Shown here piece by piece: positions 24,151 through 32,775 of a stretch of 64,000 nucleotides of DNA. The position numbers and the translations under genes are program-made. The notes below the pieces were generated by a model, which saw only the letters and a list, made by a program, of their open reading frames with translations, ran no database searches and had not been told where the DNA came from. The DNA is from JAOUEA01 sp963825635 (GTDB lineage: Bacteria > Actinomycetota > UBA4738 > HRBIN12), in contig CAWGTU010000001.1 in NCBI GenBank assembly GCA_963825635.1, forward strand, positions 930,001-994,000. The letters run 5' to 3'. Within the stretch, counting starts at the first letter, position 1. Every line of letters begins with the position of its first letter.

Positions 24151-25820
24151 GAGGGCTCCTCGGCCGTCGTCACGCTCGAGCCCGGTGTGAGCTCGGGGTG
24201 TCGCATGTCGAACGCCGGACGCTCGGACCGGATGCGGGGCAGCGAGGAGAAGTTGTTCTCGGGCGGCGGCGACGTCGTCGCCCACTCCAGCGAGAACCCA
24301 CCCCACGGATCGTCGCCCGCGGGTGTGCGACGCCGCCGCGCCGTGAACGCGTCGACCAGGAACAGGAGCACGCCGGCCGAGAGGACCACGACGCCGAGCG
24401 ACGACACGAGGTTCGGCGTGTCCCATCCCAGCCCCGGGGCGTAGTCGACGATGCGTCGCGGCATGCCGCGCAGGCCCACCACGAACTGCGGCCAGAACGT
24501 GAGGTTGAACCCGACGAACATCAACACGAACACGCTTCGCCCGAGTCGCTCGGAGAGCCGGTATCCGAACGCCTTGGGCCACCAGAAGTAGATCGCGGCG
24601 AAGATGCCGAATACCGACCCACCCATCATCGTGTAGTGGAAGTGCGACACGAGGAAGTACGAATCCGCGAGTTGGAAGTCGAGCGGGGCGCTCGCGAGCA
24701 TCACGCCCGTCACACCGCCGATCAGGAAGTTCAGCAGGAACCCGATCGAGAAGAGCATCGGCACGCGGAACGCGAGCTTGCCGCCCCACATCGTGCCGAT
24801 CCAATTGAAGAACTTCACCCCGGTCGGCACCGCGATCGTGAACGTCATCGCCGAGAAGAACGGGTTGTCGACGACGCCGGTCGTGAACATGTGGTGCGCC
24901 CACACCCCGGTCGACAACGCCCCGATCGCGAGCGTGGCGAGGATGAAGCCCGTGTAGCCGAACAACGGCTTGCGACTGAAAACGGGGATCGTCTCGGTGA
25001 TCACCCCGAAGAACGGCAGGATCAGGATGTAGACCTCGGGGTGGCCGAGGAACCAGAAGAGGTGTTGGTACACGATCGGATCGCCACCCCCGAGCGGGTC
25101 GAAGGCCTGCCCGCCGAGCCGACGATCGAACAGCAGCAGCACGAACGCCGCGACCGCCGGCGGGAACGCGACGAGGCCGAGGATCGCGGTGACGACCACG
25201 TTCCACGTGAACACCGGCAGGCGCCACATCGTCATGCCCGGAGCGCGCATCAGGAACGTCGTCGTGATCACGTTCACGCCCGACATCACCGTCGAGATCG
25301 CCACGAGGGCGAGGCCGAGGATCAGCAGGTCGGGGCCCACCCCCGGGGAGTACCGCGGACCCGAAAGGGGCGGGTAGAGGTACCAGCCCGTCGCGACACC
25401 GCCCGCATCGCTCGCGAACGAGCTCAGCAGCACGAGCAGGCCCCCGCCGGCGAAGAACCAGTACCCCATCGCGTTCACGCGCGGGAACGCCATGTCGGGC
25501 GCGCCGATCTGCAGCGGGACGAGGTAGTTCGCGAGCCCCACGCCGAAGGGCGCCACGAACAAGAAGATCATGATGATGCCATGGACCGTGAAGAGGGTGT
25601 TGTACGCCTGCGGCCCGATCAGCTGTCCGCCCGTGTCGGCGAGTTCGGCACGCATCGCGCCGGCCAGCGCGCCTCCGATCAGGAAGAAGGCGAACGCCGT
25701 GACGCAGTACATCACCCCGAGCTTCTTGTGATCGGTGGTGGTGATCCATGCCACCGGCCCGTCGTGCGGCCGCTCGGCCGGTGCCGGCGCGGGGGTGGAA
25801 CGCTCGGCCGTGAGGCTCAT
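24147..25820 (-). CDS. ctaD: Cytochrome c oxidase subunit I (aa3 type)
   Basis: The 557-residue, twelve-helix catalytic subunit reduces O2 at the heme a3-CuB site and pumps protons. Visible motifs are WITTTDHKKLG at the start, HGIIMIFLF around the low-spin heme His, GHPEVYILILP with the CuB His and cross-linked Tyr, HHMFTTG for the other CuB His pair, and HFHYTMMGG with the a3 and a heme ligands. ATG at 25820 is chosen over the upstream 25862 because GGAGG lies seven bases before it and it overlaps the ctaC stop by four bases. Confidence 0.97.
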   Translation of the reverse strand: MSLTAERSTPAPAPAERPHDGPVAWITTTDHKKLGVMYCVTAFAFFLIGGALAGAMRAELADTGGQLIGPQAYNTLFTVHGIIMIFLFVAPFGVGLANYLVPLQIGAPDMAFPRVNAMGYWFFAGGGLLVLLSSFASDAGGVATGWYLYPPLSGPRYSPGVGPDLLILGLALVAISTVMSGVNVITTTFLMRAPGMTMWRLPVFTWNVVVTAILGLVAFPPAVAAFVLLLFDRRLGGQAFDPLGGGDPIVYQHLFWFLGHPEVYILILPFFGVITETIPVFSRKPLFGYTGFILATLAIGALSTGVWAHHMFTTGVVDNPFFSAMTFTIAVPTGVKFFNWIGTMWGGKLAFRVPMLFSIGFLLNFLIGGVTGVMLASAPLDFQLADSYFLVSHFHYTMMGGSVFGIFAAIYFWWPKAFGYRLSERLGRSVFVLMFVGFNLTFWPQFVVGLRGMPRRIVDYAPGLGWDTPNLVSSLGVVVLSAGVLLFLVDAFTARRRRTPAGDDPWGGFSLEWATTSPPPENNFSSLPRIRSERPAFDMRHPELTPGSSVTTAEEPS

Positions 25821-26575
25821 GACGCGACCTCCTGTTCGATCGCGGCGGCGCCCGAGAGCCACGCGTCGAACTCACTCGGTTCCACCACGCGCACCGTGAA
25901 CGTCATGTACGCGTGATGGATGCCGCAGAACTCCGAGCACACCCCGTGGTAGGTGCCGATCTCGGTCGGCGTCACGTCGAACACGTTCACCCTGCCGGGG
26001 ATCGCGTCGCGCTTGTACAGGAAGTCGGCCACCCAGAACGCGTGGATCACGTCGTTCGACGTGAGCTCGATGCGCGTCGTGCGCCCGAGTGGCAGCAGGA
26101 TCTCCGGTCCGGGCACCCCCTCGGCGCTGGGCTCGCTCACGACCTCGATGCCCTCGTCGGGGTACCCGAACCGCCACCCCCAGGAGAAGGCCTCGGCGCG
26201 AAGGACCACGTCGGGCGTGGGCGAGACCGACGAGGCGCGGTCCTCTGTTCCGAACGACAGGGTGAACAGCACGACCACGATCACGATCGGTATCACGGTG
26301 TAGACGATCTCCAGGGGCGCGTTCGCGTGGAACTGCCGTCCGAGCTCGCCGTCGGGCTCCCGGCGCCGACGTCGGTACCTGATCAGCGACCACGCGATCA
26401 ATCCGTAAACCAGGGCGGCCACGACGATGCCGGCCCAGAAGAAGATCTGCCACAGGTCGAAGATCTCTTCGCCCTGTTCGGTGCTTCCTCGCGGCATGCC
26501 GAACGATGACGAGCACGACGTCACCGAGACCGCGAGGGCGATGAGAGCCCCGACGCCTGCCGCGGGCTTCTTCAT
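25817..26575 (-). CDS. ctaC: Cytochrome c oxidase subunit II with CuA site
   Basis: The 252-residue subunit has a lipoprotein-like signal (SVTSCSSS near residue 20), two helices (about 45-65 and 90-112), and an extracytoplasmic cupredoxin domain with the CuA ligands CSEFCGIHHAYM (C-x3-C-x3-H) near 211-222 and the first His in VIHAFWV. It takes electrons from the cytochrome c domain of QcrC in the supercomplex. GGGGAGGAA precedes the ATG, which overlaps the qcrB stop. Confidence 0.95.
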   Translation of the reverse strand: MKKPAAGVGALIALAVSVTSCSSSFGMPRGSTEQGEEIFDLWQIFFWAGIVVAALVYGLIAWSLIRYRRRRREPDGELGRQFHANAPLEIVYTVIPIVIVVVLFTLSFGTEDRASSVSPTPDVVLRAEAFSWGWRFGYPDEGIEVVSEPSAEGVPGPEILLPLGRTTRIELTSNDVIHAFWVADFLYKRDAIPGRVNVFDVTPTEIGTYHGVCSEFCGIHHAYMTFTVRVVEPSEFDAWLSGAAAIEQEVAS

Positions 26576-27999
26576 GGTTCCTCCCCGTCGGACGGCGTCG
26601 CGGCGACGGGTTCCCCGGCCCCGCCGCCGTCGGCATGGGACTCGTCGAAGCCGCCGGCGGCGTTGCGGCGGAACTCCACCCGCGACGGCCTCGCGATCGG
26701 TGCGGTCCCGCGCGCCCGCAGGTCTCGGCAGATCCACCACGTGATCGCGAACACGAGCACCGGCACCACGAACAGCAGCACCTTGAGGACCCCGTTCAAG
26801 GTGTCGACCTCGACCTGTAGGTACTTCGCGAGCACGTCGTTGGACCCGGCGAGCATCAGGAGCACGAAGAACGCGATGCCGGCTGCGCCGATGCCCGCCC
26901 GGACCGGCACGTCGCGGGGGCGCTGGGCGTCGTGATGCATCGCCGTGTCGCGGGTTGCCCGGGCCTCGATGAACGGCCAGAGCGCCAGCGCCGTGAAGAT
27001 GATGCCGGGGATCACGACGGCCGGCAGGAACAACTCGCCGATCGTGTGTCCGAAGAGGTGGAACTCCCAGTTCGGCCAGAGCCGAAGGATGCCTTCCAGC
27101 CATCCCGCGTAGAAGTCGGGCTGGGCAGGCGAAGGCGCCGAGTACGGCACGAACGGGCCGTAGAGCCAGACCGGGTTGATCTGCACGAGTCCGCCGAGAC
27201 CGGCGAGCACCGCGAACGTCATGAACGCCAGGCCGACCGACTTCAGGGCGAACTTCGGCCACACGGGGGTGCCGGTGACCGACTCCTCGGGGGTGCCCTT
27301 CGGCCGGAACTGGGTGTGGGTCTGGTGCCACACGAGGGCGAGGTGGGCCGAGAGCGCGCCGATGATCAGCGCCGGGATCAGCAGGATGTGCATCACGAAC
27401 AACCGTGGGATCAGCTCCGCCGACGGGAACTCGCCCCCGAAGAACAGGTAGGCGAGCCATGTGCCGATCACCGGGATCGAGAGCACGGCCGAGTAGATGA
27501 TGCGCAGGCCCGTGCCCGAGAGCAGGTCGTCGGGGAGCGAGTACCCGGTGAACCCGGCCCCGATGCCGAGCACGAGCAGCGTCACGCCGATGATCCAGCT
27601 GAGCTCGCGGGGCTTGCGGAACGCGCCGGTGAAGAAGACGCGGACGAGGTGGGCCGTCATCGAGGCGACGAACACCAGAGCAGCCCAGTGGTGCGTCTGG
27701 CGCATCACCAGCCCGGCCCGGACCTCGAACGAGATGCGGAGCACCGATTCGTAGGCGAGCGAGACGTCACGGCCTTGCAGAGGGAGGTACGGCCCCCGAT
27801 AGACGGTCTCGGCGGGGGAGGCGACGAAGAAGAGGCTGAGGAACGTGCCCGTGAGGAGCAGCATGACGAAGCTGTACAGGGCGAGCTCGCCGAGCATGAA
27901 CGACCAGTGGTCGGGGAAGACCTTCCGGAGGTTTCGCTTGATGAACGACGTGCCGTCGAGCCGCTCGTCGACCCCGTCGACCAGACGGCGGACGATCAT
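26572..27999 (-). CDS. qcrB: Menaquinol-cytochrome c reductase cytochrome b subunit
   Basis: The 475-residue membrane subunit oxidises menaquinol. Heme ligands are visible in RQTHHWAALVFVASMTAH (near 103-120) and HILLIPALIIGALSAHLAL. A Pro-rich quinol-site region, the split between the two cytochrome b halves, and C-terminal helices 8 and 9 are present. After the last helix there is a cytosolic tail rich in Gly and Asp. It overlaps qcrA and ctaC by four bases each. Confidence 0.94.
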   Translation of the reverse strand: MIVRRLVDGVDERLDGTSFIKRNLRKVFPDHWSFMLGELALYSFVMLLLTGTFLSLFFVASPAETVYRGPYLPLQGRDVSLAYESVLRISFEVRAGLVMRQTHHWAALVFVASMTAHLVRVFFTGAFRKPRELSWIIGVTLLVLGIGAGFTGYSLPDDLLSGTGLRIIYSAVLSIPVIGTWLAYLFFGGEFPSAELIPRLFVMHILLIPALIIGALSAHLALVWHQTHTQFRPKGTPEESVTGTPVWPKFALKSVGLAFMTFAVLAGLGGLVQINPVWLYGPFVPYSAPSPAQPDFYAGWLEGILRLWPNWEFHLFGHTIGELFLPAVVIPGIIFTALALWPFIEARATRDTAMHHDAQRPRDVPVRAGIGAAGIAFFVLLMLAGSNDVLAKYLQVEVDTLNGVLKVLLFVVPVLVFAITWWICRDLRARGTAPIARPSRVEFRRNAAGGFDESHADGGGAGEPVAATPSDGEEP

Positions 28000-28835
28000 C
28001 CCAGCTCCCAGAAGCTCGGGCCGACGGGGGCCGGGAAGTCGCCGGTCGCGATCAGGACGCCGTCCTCGGCGATCTCGATCGGCAGTTGGGGAAGCGGACG
28101 CGGTGCGGGTCCGTACACGGGCTTCGCGCCGTTCAGCACGTCGAACGTCGATTGGTGGCACGGGCATCGGAGCTCGTGCGTCGCGGCGAGGTACAGACCG
28201 AGTGGACAGCCGGCGTGCGTGCAGATCTTGGAGTACGCGACGAGTCCGTCCGGCGCCCCCGCCATCGCCGCCTCCGCGAGCTGCAACTGGCCGGGCTCGA
28301 CCCGGATCAGCACGGCCTGCGAATCGGCCGAGCCCTCGTGCCCCTCGGGGAAGACCGTCGTGAAGGAGCCGATCTCGAGCGTCGACGTGGTCACCGGCGT
28401 GCCGTCGATCGTGACGAGCTTCGCGCCCGGGGTCCACTTCGTGTGGAGCAGGGAGTCGCCGGGCGAGCGCCCGAGCGATCGGATCGGGATCAACGCGGCG
28501 AGCCCTAGCGCCCCGGCGGCCCCGACCAGCAGGCGCGACAGGAACCGCCGACGCTTGATCTCCTCGACGCCGGCCTCCACCGTCTCGACCGCCGAGTCGC
28601 GCTCGGCCTCGGTCGTGGGCACGGTCGCCTTCCTGGGGTGCGTCTCGTCGCGGATGTGCGGCATCAGGCGCGTGGCCCACACGAGCAGGCCCACGCCCAC
28701 GCCGCCGAGCGCCAGGGCCAGCAGGACCCCCTCGGCCTGCGGGCCGTCGCCTCGGACATAGACGACGAACAACGCCAGCGCCGCCGCGATCGCGACCACG
28801 AACGCCGTCGCCGCGATGCGTTCCGGGCGCTTCAT
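27996..28835 (-). CDS. qcrA: Rieske iron-sulfur subunit of the bc complex
   Basis: The 279 residues have three N-terminal helices (about 8-27, 37-54, 102-118), the actinobacterial layout, then a Rieske domain with 2Fe-2S ligands CTHAGCPLG and CPCHQSTF (C-x-H and C-x2-H) near 211-238. The third helix follows a twin-arginine-like KRRRF, so Tat export of the Rieske head is plausible. It overlaps both neighbours by four bases. Confidence 0.95.
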   Translation of the reverse strand: MKRPERIAATAFVVAIAAALALFVVYVRGDGPQAEGVLLALALGGVGVGLLVWATRLMPHIRDETHPRKATVPTTEAERDSAVETVEAGVEEIKRRRFLSRLLVGAAGALGLAALIPIRSLGRSPGDSLLHTKWTPGAKLVTIDGTPVTTSTLEIGSFTTVFPEGHEGSADSQAVLIRVEPGQLQLAEAAMAGAPDGLVAYSKICTHAGCPLGLYLAATHELRCPCHQSTFDVLNGAKPVYGPAPRPLPQLPIEIAEDGVLIATGDFPAPVGPSFWELG

Positions 28836-29596
28836 CGCTTGGCTCCGGTGAGTCGCAGCACGAGGACGAGGATGCCGAGACCGACGACGACGGCAACGAG
28901 GCCCTCGGCGACTGCGCCGACGCGGCCGAGTTGCAGGCCGCCCTCGTTGCCGTTGTCGCGGAGCCAGAGCAGGTAGGCGGCGAGCGAGTCGAGTTCCTGT
29001 TGGTCGATCGTCTCGGGCCCGAACCTCGGCATCACGCCCGGGCCCACCCGGACCGCCTCGCCGATCTCGGTGGCGTCGGCGGGATACAGCGAGGGGGCGA
29101 TCTGGCCGCCGCCGACGGAATCGCCCGAGGCCCCGGCTCCGTGGCACCCGGCGCAGTTGTTCAGGAAGACCTGCGCTCCGAGCGCGAGATCGCCTGCCGA
29201 GGCGTCGACGGTGGGGATCGGTTCTCCGCCCGGTGCGATGGAGGCGACATAGGCGATCAACGCGTCGATCTGATCTGGCGTGAACTTTGGCTCGCTGCGC
29301 TGGGGCTGATCGTTCGGATTCGCGAGCGGCATCCTCCCCGTGCGCAGCATGAAGTCGACCGACGCAGGGCCCACGTCCTGCAGCGAGGGACCGTTGACCG
29401 TGCCGGAGGCATCGAGGGCGTGGCACGTGGAGCAGTTGGCCTCGTAGAGCGCGCGGCCTTCGACCTCGAGGTCGGCCTGGGCGTTCGAGGGCTCCGGCCG
29501 AAACGACCAGGCGATCTGTCCGAGCACGGCGAGCGCCAGGCCGACGCGGAGCACCCTCGAGAGCAGTCGGGCCTCGGCCTGCACGGTCGCGCCCAC
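28832..29596 (-). CDS. qcrC: Diheme cytochrome c subunit QcrC
   Basis: The 254-residue subunit has two cytochrome c domains with heme sites CSTCH (near 55) and CAGCH (near 148), axial Met in RMPL and GVMPRF, an N-terminal helix, and a C-terminal membrane anchor (about 228-248). In actinobacteria this fused diheme protein replaces soluble cytochrome c and passes electrons straight to CtaC. The start is GTG at 29596, one base after the ctaE stop. Confidence 0.95.
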   Translation of the reverse strand: MGATVQAEARLLSRVLRVGLALAVLGQIAWSFRPEPSNAQADLEVEGRALYEANCSTCHALDASGTVNGPSLQDVGPASVDFMLRTGRMPLANPNDQPQRSEPKFTPDQIDALIAYVASIAPGGEPIPTVDASAGDLALGAQVFLNNCAGCHGAGASGDSVGGGQIAPSLYPADATEIGEAVRVGPGVMPRFGPETIDQQELDSLAAYLLWLRDNGNEGGLQLGRVGAVAEGLVAVVVGLGILVLVLRLTGAKR

Positions 29597-29597
29597 C

Positions 29598-30176
29598 TCA
29601 ACGCACCAGGAACAGGGTCGCGAACAAGCCGATCCACACGACGTCGACGAAGTGCCAGTAGTAGCCGACGGCGTGCAGGCCGTCGATCTGCCCGTCTTGA
29701 TAGGCGCCCTGCCTGATCCGGAGGAACACGACGCACATCAGCACGAGCCCGGCCGCCACATGCAGCCAATGGAGCCCGGTCATCGCGTAGTACATCGTGC
29801 CGTAGGCGTGACTCGACACCTCGAACGACAGCCGCGAGTAATCGAGCACCTGCAGCGAGAGGAAGAGCGCCCCCAGCAGCAACGTGATCGCGATCCAGAC
29901 CTTCAGACCGCCGATCCGCTCCCGCCTGGCGGCCACGAGCCCGAGGTGGAACGTGCCGCTCGACAGCACCAGCAGCAGGGTGGCGACCGCGGCCAGCAGG
30001 GTCTCGAGCTCCACCCCCTCGGGCGGCCACGGCGAGGTCTGCGCCCGCAGGGCGTAGTAGGCGCCGAACAGGCCGCCGAAGAACAACAGCTCCGATGCGA
30101 GGAACAGGATCGTCCCGAACAGGATGGTGGGCGCACCGGTTCGGTTGTGCGCGGCGGACGTCGACACCTGAGCCAT
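29598..30176 (-). CDS. ctaE: Cytochrome c oxidase subunit III
   Basis: The 192-residue, five-helix subunit has the family motifs ASELLFFGGLFGAYYALR near residue 28 and the late GLHWLHVAAGLV and YYWHFVDVVWIGLFATLFL. Five helices is the short bacterial form. It leads the seven-gene bc-aa3 operon and has a good promoter directly upstream. Confidence 0.96.
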   Translation of the reverse strand: MAQVSTSAAHNRTGAPTILFGTILFLASELLFFGGLFGAYYALRAQTSPWPPEGVELETLLAAVATLLLVLSSGTFHLGLVAARRERIGGLKVWIAITLLLGALFLSLQVLDYSRLSFEVSSHAYGTMYYAMTGLHWLHVAAGLVLMCVVFLRIRQGAYQDGQIDGLHAVGYYWHFVDVVWIGLFATLFLVR

Positions 30177-30186
30177 GTGCGCACCA

Positions 30187-30215
30187 GTTGTATCGGTCCT
30201 GCGGGGGTCGGTCAA
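30187..30215 (-). promoter_or_regulatory. Promoter of the bc-aa3 operon
   Basis: Read on the minus strand: -35 TTGACC (30215-30210), a 17-base spacer, and -10 TACAAC (30192-30187), then ten bases to the ctaE ATG. This is the best -35/-10 pair in the window and gives an almost leaderless message. Confidence 0.65.
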
Positions 30216-30248
30216 CGCGGATCGGACGACGACGGTGCGTCGGTGACG

Positions 30249-31154
30249 ATGGGCTGGCACGATGTGACGATGATGGCTGTGGCGACCGTGCCGGTCGACG
30301 GGTGGGGAGCGCTGGGCCGATGGGCCCTCGATCCGGGGACGGTCGCGATCCTCCTCGGAGTCGGCTCGGCCTACCTCGCCGGCTGCGTTCGCGCCCGCAG
30401 GCTCGGACGGTCGTTCCCGGCGCGTCGGCCGATCGTGTTCGCGACCGGCTGGGCCGCGCTCGTGCTGGCATTGGTGTCCCCGATCGACGTCTACGCGGAC
30501 GTCTCGTTCACCGTGCACATGCTGCAGCACCTGCTGCTCACGTTGGTGGCGCCGCCCCTGCTCGCGCTCGGAGCGCCGATCTCGCTCGCCCTCGCGACCC
30601 TGCCGACCCGCGGGGCTCGATCGCTCGCGGGTGTGCTCCGTTCGCGCGGCGCGGGTGTGCTGGGTAACCCGATCGTCGGCTGGGCGCTGTTCGTCGGGGT
30701 GCCGATCGCCGTGCATGCGAGCCGCCTCTTCGACGTGGCGCTCACCTCGTCGGGGTGGCACGCCTTCGAGCACGCGGCCTGGGTGGGGGCCGCCCTCGTC
30801 TACTGGTGGCCGATCGTCGGCGCCGACCCGAGCCCGCACCCAGTCGGGTACGGAGCGCGCCTGCTCTCGCTCCTGCTGGCGATGCCCGCGATGTCGTTCC
30901 TCGCGCTGGCGATCTACACGGCCGACGCGCCCCTGTATCGGACCTACGCATCGCTCCCGGCGCCGTGGGGTCCGCAGGCCCTCGCCGACCAGCGGAACGC
31001 GGCGGTGCTGATGTGGGTGGCGGGCAACCTCGCGCTCGTCGTGGCGATGCTGCTCGTGGCGGCATCGTGGAAACGCCACGACGACGAGGCGCAACGCAGG
31101 CTCGAGACTCGCGAGGACGCGGCGATGGCGGCCGCCGGCACGGCGTCGAGCTAG
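30249..31154 (+). CDS. CtaG/caa3-type oxidase assembly factor
   Basis: The 301-residue membrane protein has about seven helices and the family motif HMLQHLLLTLVAPPLLALGAP (near 92-112), with conserved His also in HAFEHAAWVGAALVYWWP. CtaG-like proteins help insert copper into cytochrome oxidase. It is divergent from the oxidase operon across 72 bases, which supports the role. ATG at 30249 and ATG at 30270 are both possible; I use the first. The end overlaps pyrE by four bases. Confidence 0.82.
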   Translation: MGWHDVTMMAVATVPVDGWGALGRWALDPGTVAILLGVGSAYLAGCVRARRLGRSFPARRPIVFATGWAALVLALVSPIDVYADVSFTVHMLQHLLLTLVAPPLLALGAPISLALATLPTRGARSLAGVLRSRGAGVLGNPIVGWALFVGVPIAVHASRLFDVALTSSGWHAFEHAAWVGAALVYWWPIVGADPSPHPVGYGARLLSLLLAMPAMSFLALAIYTADAPLYRTYASLPAPWGPQALADQRNAAVLMWVAGNLALVVAMLLVAASWKRHDDEAQRRLETREDAAMAAAGTASS

Positions 31155-31699
31155 CCGGCTGCGTCGTCGCCACCCCGTGCCGAGGGTTCCTCGGGGCGGA
31201 GCACGGCGACCGCCGCGACGTCGTAGCCCGCTTCGCGCAGGTGATCGGCGCCGCCTCGGTCGATCGCAAGAACGATGCGCTCGATCGAGGCGCCGGCGGC
31301 CGCGAGCACCTCGGCCGCCATGCGCACCTGGTGACCGGTGGTGCTCACGTCCTCGATCAGGCAGACGCGCGCTCCTTGGGGTGCGTGCCCCTCGACCTGC
31401 GACATCGTTCCGTACGCCTTCGGTTCCTTGCGGACCACGGCGACCGGCAGCCCGGTCTCGAGCGAGACGGCGGCCACGAGCAGGGTGGCGGCTCCCTCGG
31501 GGGCCGCGAGGTGGTCGGCGCCCTCCGGCATCATGGTGGCGACCTCGTGGGCGAGCTCGCCGAGCAGGTCGGGGCGGGTCAGGAACAGGAACTTGTCGAA
31601 GTAGACGGTCGAGCGCGCGCCGGAGGACAGGATGAAGTCGCCGTGCAGCTCCGACGCCTCGACCAGGCGCGCCACCAGCTCGTCGGACATGGCGGGCAT
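31151..31699 (-). CDS. pyrE: Orotate phosphoribosyltransferase
   Basis: The 182-residue enzyme makes OMP from orotate and PRPP in pyrimidine synthesis. The PRPP loop is RVCLIEDVSTTGHQV near residue 112, and the flexible-loop lysines are in VRKEPKAYGT. FILSSGARSTVYFDKFLF is the usual N-terminal stretch. ATG at 31690 is an alternative start three residues in. It is divergent from pyrD, with starts only six bases apart. Confidence 0.93.
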   Translation of the reverse strand: MPAMSDELVARLVEASELHGDFILSSGARSTVYFDKFLFLTRPDLLGELAHEVATMMPEGADHLAAPEGAATLLVAAVSLETGLPVAVVRKEPKAYGTMSQVEGHAPQGARVCLIEDVSTTGHQVRMAAEVLAAAGASIERIVLAIDRGGADHLREAGYDVAAVAVLRPEEPSARGGDDAAG

Positions 31700-31705
31700 G
31701 ATGGC

Positions 31706-32728
31706 ATGATGGGGCGGATGGCGACGCGTGGCGCAGGGTGGTATCCGGCGATCGGCCGTCCGCTCTTCTTCGCATTGCCGCCTGAAGCCTCACACCGGGT
31801 CGCGACCGCGATGCTCGGCTTGCCGCTCCCGTGGCAGCGGATCGGCGGGGTCGCGCGCGACCCGTCGCTCGAGATCGATCTCTGTGGGGTGCCGCTCCGC
31901 AACCCGGTCGGGCTGGCCGCCGGGTTCGACAAGACGTGCCGTCATCTCGACGCACTCGGCCAGCTCGGGTTCGGATACGTGGTCGGCGGCACGGTCACCC
32001 GAGCGGCGCGCGCCGGCAATCCTGCCCCGCGGATCGCACGATCGACGCGACGCCGTTCCATCGTCAACGCGATGGGGCTCCCGAATCCCGGCGCCGAGGC
32101 GGTCGCCGCCACCCTGCGCCACCGTGAGCGCGGACCCGCACCGCGCTTCGTCAGCCTGGCCGACGAGGCCGTCGCCGACGCCACCTCGTCGCTCGAGCTC
32201 CTCGAGCCGCTCGTCGACGGGGTGGAGCTCAACGCGAGCTGTCCGAACGTCTCCTGGGGTCGCGACGGCGACAACGAGGCGCACCTGCGCGCGCTGGTCG
32301 AGGCCTTCCGCGCCCGGACGCTCAAGCCCTTGTTCGTGAAGCTGCCCCCGTTCGTCACCGACGTCGAGCGCGACGTCGTCCTGTCGCTCGCGGCCATCGC
32401 GCGCGATGCCGGGGCCGACGGGCTCACCTGCTCGAACACTCGCCTCGTCGAGGACGAGCGGCTCGCGGTGGGCCGCGGCGGGGTCTCGGGGCGCGCCCTC
32501 TGGCCACACACGCCGCGTATCGTCGGCGCGGTGCGTGCGGCGGTCGGCGACGAGGTCGCGATCAACGCGTGCGGCGGCATCGCCTCGTCCGAGGACGTCG
32601 ACACGTGCCTGGAGGCGGGCGCCACCACCGTGCAGATCTACAGCGCGTTGATCTACGAGGGTCCCGGGGTGCTCGGCCGGCTCACATCGGGGCTCGCCCG
32701 GCATCGGTCGCTATTGCGGCGTCGCTGA
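31706..32728 (+). CDS. pyrD: Dihydroorotate dehydrogenase, atypical class 2-like
   Basis: The 340-residue FMN enzyme follows the class 2 layout: an N-terminal helical part (IGRPLFFALPPEASHR), GLAAGFDKTCRHLDALGQLG and GGTVTRAARAGNPAPR. However, the catalytic-base segment reads ELNASCPNVSWG; class 2 enzymes normally have SSPN with catalytic Ser, while class 1 enzymes have SCPN with Cys. The phosphate-site Lys in FVKLPP and a late GGIASSEDVD are kept. Starts at 31706, 31709 and 31718 are all possible. It is divergent from pyrE. Confidence 0.85.
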   Translation: MMGRMATRGAGWYPAIGRPLFFALPPEASHRVATAMLGLPLPWQRIGGVARDPSLEIDLCGVPLRNPVGLAAGFDKTCRHLDALGQLGFGYVVGGTVTRAARAGNPAPRIARSTRRRSIVNAMGLPNPGAEAVAATLRHRERGPAPRFVSLADEAVADATSSLELLEPLVDGVELNASCPNVSWGRDGDNEAHLRALVEAFRARTLKPLFVKLPPFVTDVERDVVLSLAAIARDAGADGLTCSNTRLVEDERLAVGRGGVSGRALWPHTPRIVGAVRAAVGDEVAINACGGIASSEDVDTCLEAGATTVQIYSALIYEGPGVLGRLTSGLARHRSLLRRR

Positions 32729-32775
32729 TCCGCGGTCAAGATGTGCGGGTTCCGGAGGGGGTCCACATTGGGGGG

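Noticed and set aside
24198..28761. Long plus-strand open frames opposite the cytochrome operon
   Set aside because: Compositionally biased shadows of qcr/cta genes with no family match.
30755..31705. Upstream open frame joined to pyrD
   Set aside because: It is an out-of-frame reading of the CtaG-like gene and antisense to pyrE; pyrD homology starts after 31706.
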